Source: SVEL01 sp045123575 (GTDB lineage Bacteria > Bacillota > Clostridia > Lachnospirales > Lachnospiraceae). Taken from it: a DNA stretch of 64,000 nucleotides. The notes beneath the pieces are model-generated. The model was not told the origin of the DNA and did not search any database. It saw only the letters and a program-made list of their open reading frames with translations. The translations under genes were made by a program, and so were the position numbers. Location of the stretch: assembly GCA_045123575.1 (NCBI GenBank), contig JBGVKG010000048.1:5788-69787 (forward strand). Reading direction: 5' to 3'. Positions 60,264 through 64,000 of the stretch are shown here, piece after piece. Position 1 is the stretch's first letter; every line of letters starts with the position of its first letter.

Positions 60264-62327
60264 TTATACATTTTCTACATAACCACACTGCTCATCGCTA
60301 CATGCTAGTTTACTACCCTTTTCAACCATATATTTGCCACATGTAGGACACATTTTAGATGATGGTTTTGACCATGACATAAATTCACATTCTGGATTAT
60401 TAATACATCCAAAGTATTTTCTTCCCTTCTTTGTCTTACGGATTATAATATCCTCTCCACAGACCGGGCAATTCACACCTATCTTCTCATAATATGGCTT
60501 TGTATTTTTACACTCTGGGAATCCTGGGCATGCTAGGAATTTTCCATGTGGTCCATACTTTATAACCATATTTCTGCCACAGACATCACATACAACTTCT
60601 GTCGCCTCATCTTCAATCTCTATCTTTTCCAAAGACTTCTCAGCATTATCTATAGCTTCTTTAAGATCTGGATAGAAATTTCTTATAACATTCTTCCACT
60701 GAACCTTTCCTTCTTCTACCATATCTAGAAGTGATTCTACATTAGCAGTAAAGCTAGTATCAACTATAACTGTAAATGCTGTCTTCATAATCTTATTGAC
60801 AGCTTCTCCAAGTTCAGTTACGTAAAGATTTTTGTTTTCCTTTACAACATATCTTCTGGCTATAATAGTTGTAATAGTTGGAGCATAAGTACTTGGTCTT
60901 CCTATTCCCTGTTCCTCCAATGCCTTTACAAGAGCTGCTTCTGTAAAATGTGCAGGTGCCTGAGTAAAATGTTGCTTTTTATCAACTGATGAGAGAGAGA
61001 GTTCTGTATCCTTTGAAATCTTTCCTAGTAATACATTTGACTGCTCCTTCTCTTCATCTGCCTCTGCATATACAGACATAAATCCGTCAAATGCAAGCTT
61101 AGACGCAGAAACTGTAAATAAATATCCAGCAGCACCAATTTTAACTGATGTTGTCTCATATACAGCACTTTCCATACGGCTAGCCGCAAATCTCTTCCAT
61201 ATAAGCTGGTATAATCTAAATAAATCTCTTGTAAGCTGATCCTTTACCACAGTTGGAGTAATCTCCATCTGTGTAGGTCTTATAGCCTCGTGAGCATCCT
61301 GTATCTTATTACCATTATTTTTCTTTTGTTCTTGATTTGCCACATACTTTTCACCGTAATTTTCAAGGATATATTCTCTTGTCATACGGTCAGCTTCATC
61401 TGAAACACGTGTAGAATCAGTACGAAGGTATGTAATTAAACCTATAGTTCCATAACCCTTTATATCCACACCTTCATACAACTGCTGTGCCAGTCTCATA
61501 GTTTTCTGTGTTGAGAAGTTAAGTGCCTTTGCTGCCTCCTGCTGCAATGTACTTGTAGTAAATGGTAATGGCGCCTTCTTAACACGCTCACCATTCTTTA
61601 TCTCCTCTACTTTAAACTCAGCCTTATTAACCTTATTTAAAATATCATCTAACTGTGCTTCACTTGTTATATCTATTTTACCATTTTTATCGCCATGGAA
61701 CTTTGCAACAAGTGGCTTTTTCTCACCATTTACATTAAGTGTAGCATCTAATGTCCAATACTCCTCTGGGATAAATGAGTTAATTTCCTCTTCTCTGTCA
61801 CATATCATTCTAAGAGCAACAGACTGCACTCTTCCTGCACTTAATCCTCTCTTAACCTTATCCCATAAAACTGGACTGATACTATATCCAACAATTCTAT
61901 CCAATGCTCTTCTTGCCTGCTGAGCATCCACAAGATTCATATCTATGCCTCTTGCCTGTTTTAAAGATTCCTTAACTGCATTTTTTGTAATCTCATTAAA
62001 TGTAATACGAACTATCTTCTTATCATCCAACTTAAGTGCTGTCTTAAGATGCCATGAAATAGCCTCACCCTCACGGTCAGGGTCCGTCGCAAGAAATACT
62101 TTATCTGCCTTTTTTACATATCTCTTTATTTCTGCCAATTTGTCACCTTTTCCCCTTATAGTGATATACTTTGGCTCATAATCATTATCTATATCAATTC
62201 CCAATGTACTCTTTGGGAGATCTCTTACATGTCCATTAGAAGCTATAACCTCATAATTAGAACCTAAAAATTTTTTAATTGTCTTCACCTTTGCTGGCGA
62301 CTCCACAATTACTAAATACTTTGCCAT
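60264..62327 (-). CDS. topA: DNA topoisomerase I
   Basis: It relaxes negative supercoils. The 687 residues have an N-terminal Toprim domain (YLVIVESPAKVKTIKKFLG, then FLATDPDREGEAISWHL), the active-site tyrosine in GLITYLRTDSTRVSD, and three C-terminal zinc-ribbon units (CDVCGRNMVIKYG, CPVCGEDIIIRKTKK, CPTCGKYMVEKG). It follows dprA by 25 bases. Confidence 0.98.
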   Translation of the reverse strand: MAKYLVIVESPAKVKTIKKFLGSNYEVIASNGHVRDLPKSTLGIDIDNDYEPKYITIRGKGDKLAEIKRYVKKADKVFLATDPDREGEAISWHLKTALKLDDKKIVRITFNEITKNAVKESLKQARGIDMNLVDAQQARRALDRIVGYSISPVLWDKVKRGLSAGRVQSVALRMICDREEEINSFIPEEYWTLDATLNVNGEKKPLVAKFHGDKNGKIDITSEAQLDDILNKVNKAEFKVEEIKNGERVKKAPLPFTTSTLQQEAAKALNFSTQKTMRLAQQLYEGVDIKGYGTIGLITYLRTDSTRVSDEADRMTREYILENYGEKYVANQEQKKNNGNKIQDAHEAIRPTQMEITPTVVKDQLTRDLFRLYQLIWKRFAASRMESAVYETTSVKIGAAGYLFTVSASKLAFDGFMSVYAEADEEKEQSNVLLGKISKDTELSLSSVDKKQHFTQAPAHFTEAALVKALEEQGIGRPSTYAPTITTIIARRYVVKENKNLYVTELGEAVNKIMKTAFTVIVDTSFTANVESLLDMVEEGKVQWKNVIRNFYPDLKEAIDNAEKSLEKIEIEDEATEVVCDVCGRNMVIKYGPHGKFLACPGFPECKNTKPYYEKIGVNCPVCGEDIIIRKTKKGRKYFGCINNPECEFMSWSKPSSKMCPTCGKYMVEKGSKLACSDEQCGYVENV

Positions 62328-62352
62328 ATTAAATCATTTCCTCCAAGTTCCC

Positions 62353-63450
62353 TTATTTTGCTCTACTATAGTGATTTTTAGTCGGTTCAATCACCAGGCC
62401 AACCATCATTAACTGCACTAAATTATGGAAAACTTCAGCTGCAGTCATGCCCGTTTTCTCAACTATCACCTCTATGTTTTGAGGCAACAGACCGAGACAA
62501 CTATACACCACATCATTTTCTTTTTCAAGTACAATCTTTGAATTATTTTTTTTATTATCTTTTGCCCCCAGTGAAGATACCCCTGCTGCAAACAGCATAT
62601 CTTCAGCCTCTGTAAGCAATCCAGCCCCAGTTTTTATTATTTCATTACACCCTTCACTCAATACATCTCCCACTCTCCCAGGTACAGCAAATATCTCCTT
62701 TCCATACTGTAATGCGTAATCCATTGTGATTAAAGAGCCAGAATTCTTTTTTGCCTCTATAACTGCCACAACATCTGACAACATACTTATTATTCGGTTT
62801 CGCTCTGGAAATCTCCATTTTAATGGTTCCGAGCCTGGAATATATTCAGACATCACACAGCCCTGCGCCTGTATCCTCATATAAAGTTCAATATTTTCTC
62901 TAGGATAACAAACATCAACTCCACATCCAAGCACCGCATATGTTTTAGCACCTGCTCTCAATGCCCCCATATGAGCTGCTGCATCTATTCCTCTTGCCAT
63001 ACCACTGACTATGCCTACATTATATGTGCCTATCTGCTCACTGATAGTTTCTGACATAATCTTTCCATACGCACTGCAATTTCTTGCCCCTACCATGCCA
63101 ATCATTCTTTCTTCATCGGTAGGCATTTGACCTTTATAATAAAGCCATAGTGGCTTTTCTTTGTATTGCATAAGTCTCTTTGGATAATCCTGCATTTCAT
63201 ATGTGGTGAATCGTATACCTTTTTTCTCTAATTCTTTCCATTTTTCTTCTATATTTATAGTGTTTTTTGACTCTATTACATTATAAATATCTTGCTCAGT
63301 AAATATTCCCGTTTTTTTCAAAATGCCCTCATGACTATGATAAAGCTCCTCAGGCGTCCCAAATACTTCAAGGAAACTTTCCGCCTTACCACGCCACATA
63401 TCCTTAATATATGTCATCCACAGCCAGTACTTCAATTGTTCAAATTCCAT
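62353..63450 (-). CDS. dprA: DNA-processing protein DprA (Smf)
   Basis: It loads RecA onto incoming single-stranded DNA during transformation. The 365 residues have an N-terminal helical domain and a Rossmann-like DprA domain (about 75-285). That domain has MVGARNCSAYGKIM, VSGMARGIDAAAHMGAL, NRIISMLSDVVAVIEA and GSLITMDYALQYGKEIFAVP. A C-terminal winged helix follows (about 300-365). The ribosome binding site is GGAGG. Its neighbours topA and the YifB-type gene are the usual ones. Confidence 0.95.
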   Translation of the reverse strand: MEFEQLKYWLWMTYIKDMWRGKAESFLEVFGTPEELYHSHEGILKKTGIFTEQDIYNVIESKNTINIEEKWKELEKKGIRFTTYEMQDYPKRLMQYKEKPLWLYYKGQMPTDEERMIGMVGARNCSAYGKIMSETISEQIGTYNVGIVSGMARGIDAAAHMGALRAGAKTYAVLGCGVDVCYPRENIELYMRIQAQGCVMSEYIPGSEPLKWRFPERNRIISMLSDVVAVIEAKKNSGSLITMDYALQYGKEIFAVPGRVGDVLSEGCNEIIKTGAGLLTEAEDMLFAAGVSSLGAKDNKKNNSKIVLEKENDVVYSCLGLLPQNIEVIVEKTGMTAAEVFHNLVQLMMVGLVIEPTKNHYSRAK

Positions 63451-63463
63451 ATTTTCCTCCTTT

Positions 63464-64000
63464 CTAAGTTAATTCCGTTCGATAGCCTATGGCCTCTGCA
63501 ATGTGTTGTTGAGTAATATTCTCACTTCCTTCTATATCCGCAATAGTTCTTGCCACACGTAATATCTTGTAATACGCTCTAACACTTAATCCAAAGCTAT
63601 TATAAGCCATATTCATAATCCTCGTTTCATCTGCTCCTAACACACAATATTTCGAAGCATGGGCAGATGGCATCTGAGAATTAAATTTATATGATTCGCC
63701 AGCATATCTCTCACATTGTATTTCTCTAGCCCGCTCTACACGTTTGCGTATATCTTCAGTTGTATCACCGCTCTTTTTACCTAACTCCTCCACCTTTACC
63801 ATAGGTGTATGCACGCATATATCTATTCTATCAAGAACAGGCCCGCTTATTTTTCCCATATAGTTTTTCACTTGAAGCTCACTGCAATTACATTTTGCTC
63901 TGTCTGGATAATATCCGCATTTACAGGGATTTGTCGCCGCTACAAGCATTATATTAGCTGGAAATTCGTATGTTCCTCCTATGCGGTTTATGATAACATT
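63464..64000 (-). CDS. YifB/ComM-type Mg-chelatase-like AAA ATPase (partial, N-terminus missing)
   Basis: About 178 C-terminal residues are present; the frame runs to the window edge (reading NVIINRIGGTYEFPANIMLV at the cut), so the P-loop and N-terminal Lon-like domain are outside. Visible motifs are LVAATNPCKCGYYPD, with the cysteines of the family, SGPVLDRIDICVH (sensor region), and the C-terminal helical domain with YYKILRVARTIADIEGSE. ComM homologues act in branch migration during natural transformation. It precedes dprA by 13 bases. Confidence 0.93.
   Translation of the reverse strand, partial: NVIINRIGGTYEFPANIMLVAATNPCKCGYYPDRAKCNCSELQVKNYMGKISGPVLDRIDICVHTPMVKVEELGKKSGDTTEDIRKRVERAREIQCERYAGESYKFNSQMPSAHASKYCVLGADETRIMNMAYNSFGLSVRAYYKILRVARTIADIEGSENITQQHIAEAIGYRTELT

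Overview
The window is chromosomal DNA from a low-GC, motile Gram-positive anaerobe. It is most likely a member of the Clostridia close to Lachnospiraceae. The evidence is the Gram-positive polymerase PolC, CodY, the DOXP isoprenoid genes, a CheC/CheD/FliY chemotaxis set and strong AGGAGG ribosome binding sites. Every supported gene lies on the minus strand, so transcription runs from high to low coordinates. No tRNA, rRNA, insertion sequence, prophage or CRISPR array was seen, and no gene-free stretch exceeds 300 bases.

In transcription order the layout is as follows. (1) 64000-59290: the 3' end of a YifB/ComM-type gene, dprA, topA and codY. (2) 58999-51703: flgB-flgC-fliE-fliF-fliG-fliH-fliI-fliJ and a MotE/YlxF-like gene, closed by a terminator. 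(3) 51530-47818: fliK-flgD-a TIGR02530-type gene-flgE, between two terminators and behind a sigma-28-like promoter. (4) 47599-28472: motA-motB-fliL-fliM-fliY-cheY-fliO-fliP-fliQ-fliR-flhB-flhA-flhF-flhG-a PilZ gene-cheB-cheA-cheW-cheC-cheD-a small membrane protein-fliA, behind a sigma-A promoter and closed by a terminator. (5) 28364-25086: fapA and three genes of unknown role, one in the position that swrB holds in Bacillus. (6) 24865-22920: rpsB-tsf. (7) 22712-8832: an accessory block with a small protein behind a sigma-28-like promoter, an ABC export cassette, a malic enzyme, a CmpB-family membrane protein, a DHH phosphoesterase, a queuosine-precursor operon (queD-queE-folE-queC-queF) behind a preQ1-like riboswitch, a CapA-like lipoprotein, a polysaccharide deacetylase and a bactofilin. 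(8) 8790-1: pyrH-frr-uppS-cdsA-dxr-rseP-ispG-polC, with polC cut by the window edge.

This is the gene order of the Bacillus subtilis dprA-topA-codY-fla/che-sigD-swrB-rpsB-tsf-pyrH-frr-uppS-cdsA-dxr-rasP-polC region, as I recall it. Three differences stand out: about 14 kb sits between tsf and pyrH, ispG lies where proS would be, and the flagellar cluster is split into several units by terminators and new promoters.

The least expected material is regulatory. Three sites match the sigma-28 (FliA/SigD) promoter with the same 16-base gap between TAAA and the CCGAT core: after codY, before fliK and before a 98-residue protein. Three sigma-A promoters (codY, fapA, rpsB) have their -35 box inside the terminator of the preceding unit. 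EF-Ts carries an apparent insertion of about 60-75 residues, and FliY has a methionine-rich linker. The flagellar genes together encode the basal body, rod, export apparatus, hook, stator, switch and most of a chemotaxis pathway. Flagellin, most hook-associated proteins, cheR and receptors are not in the window.
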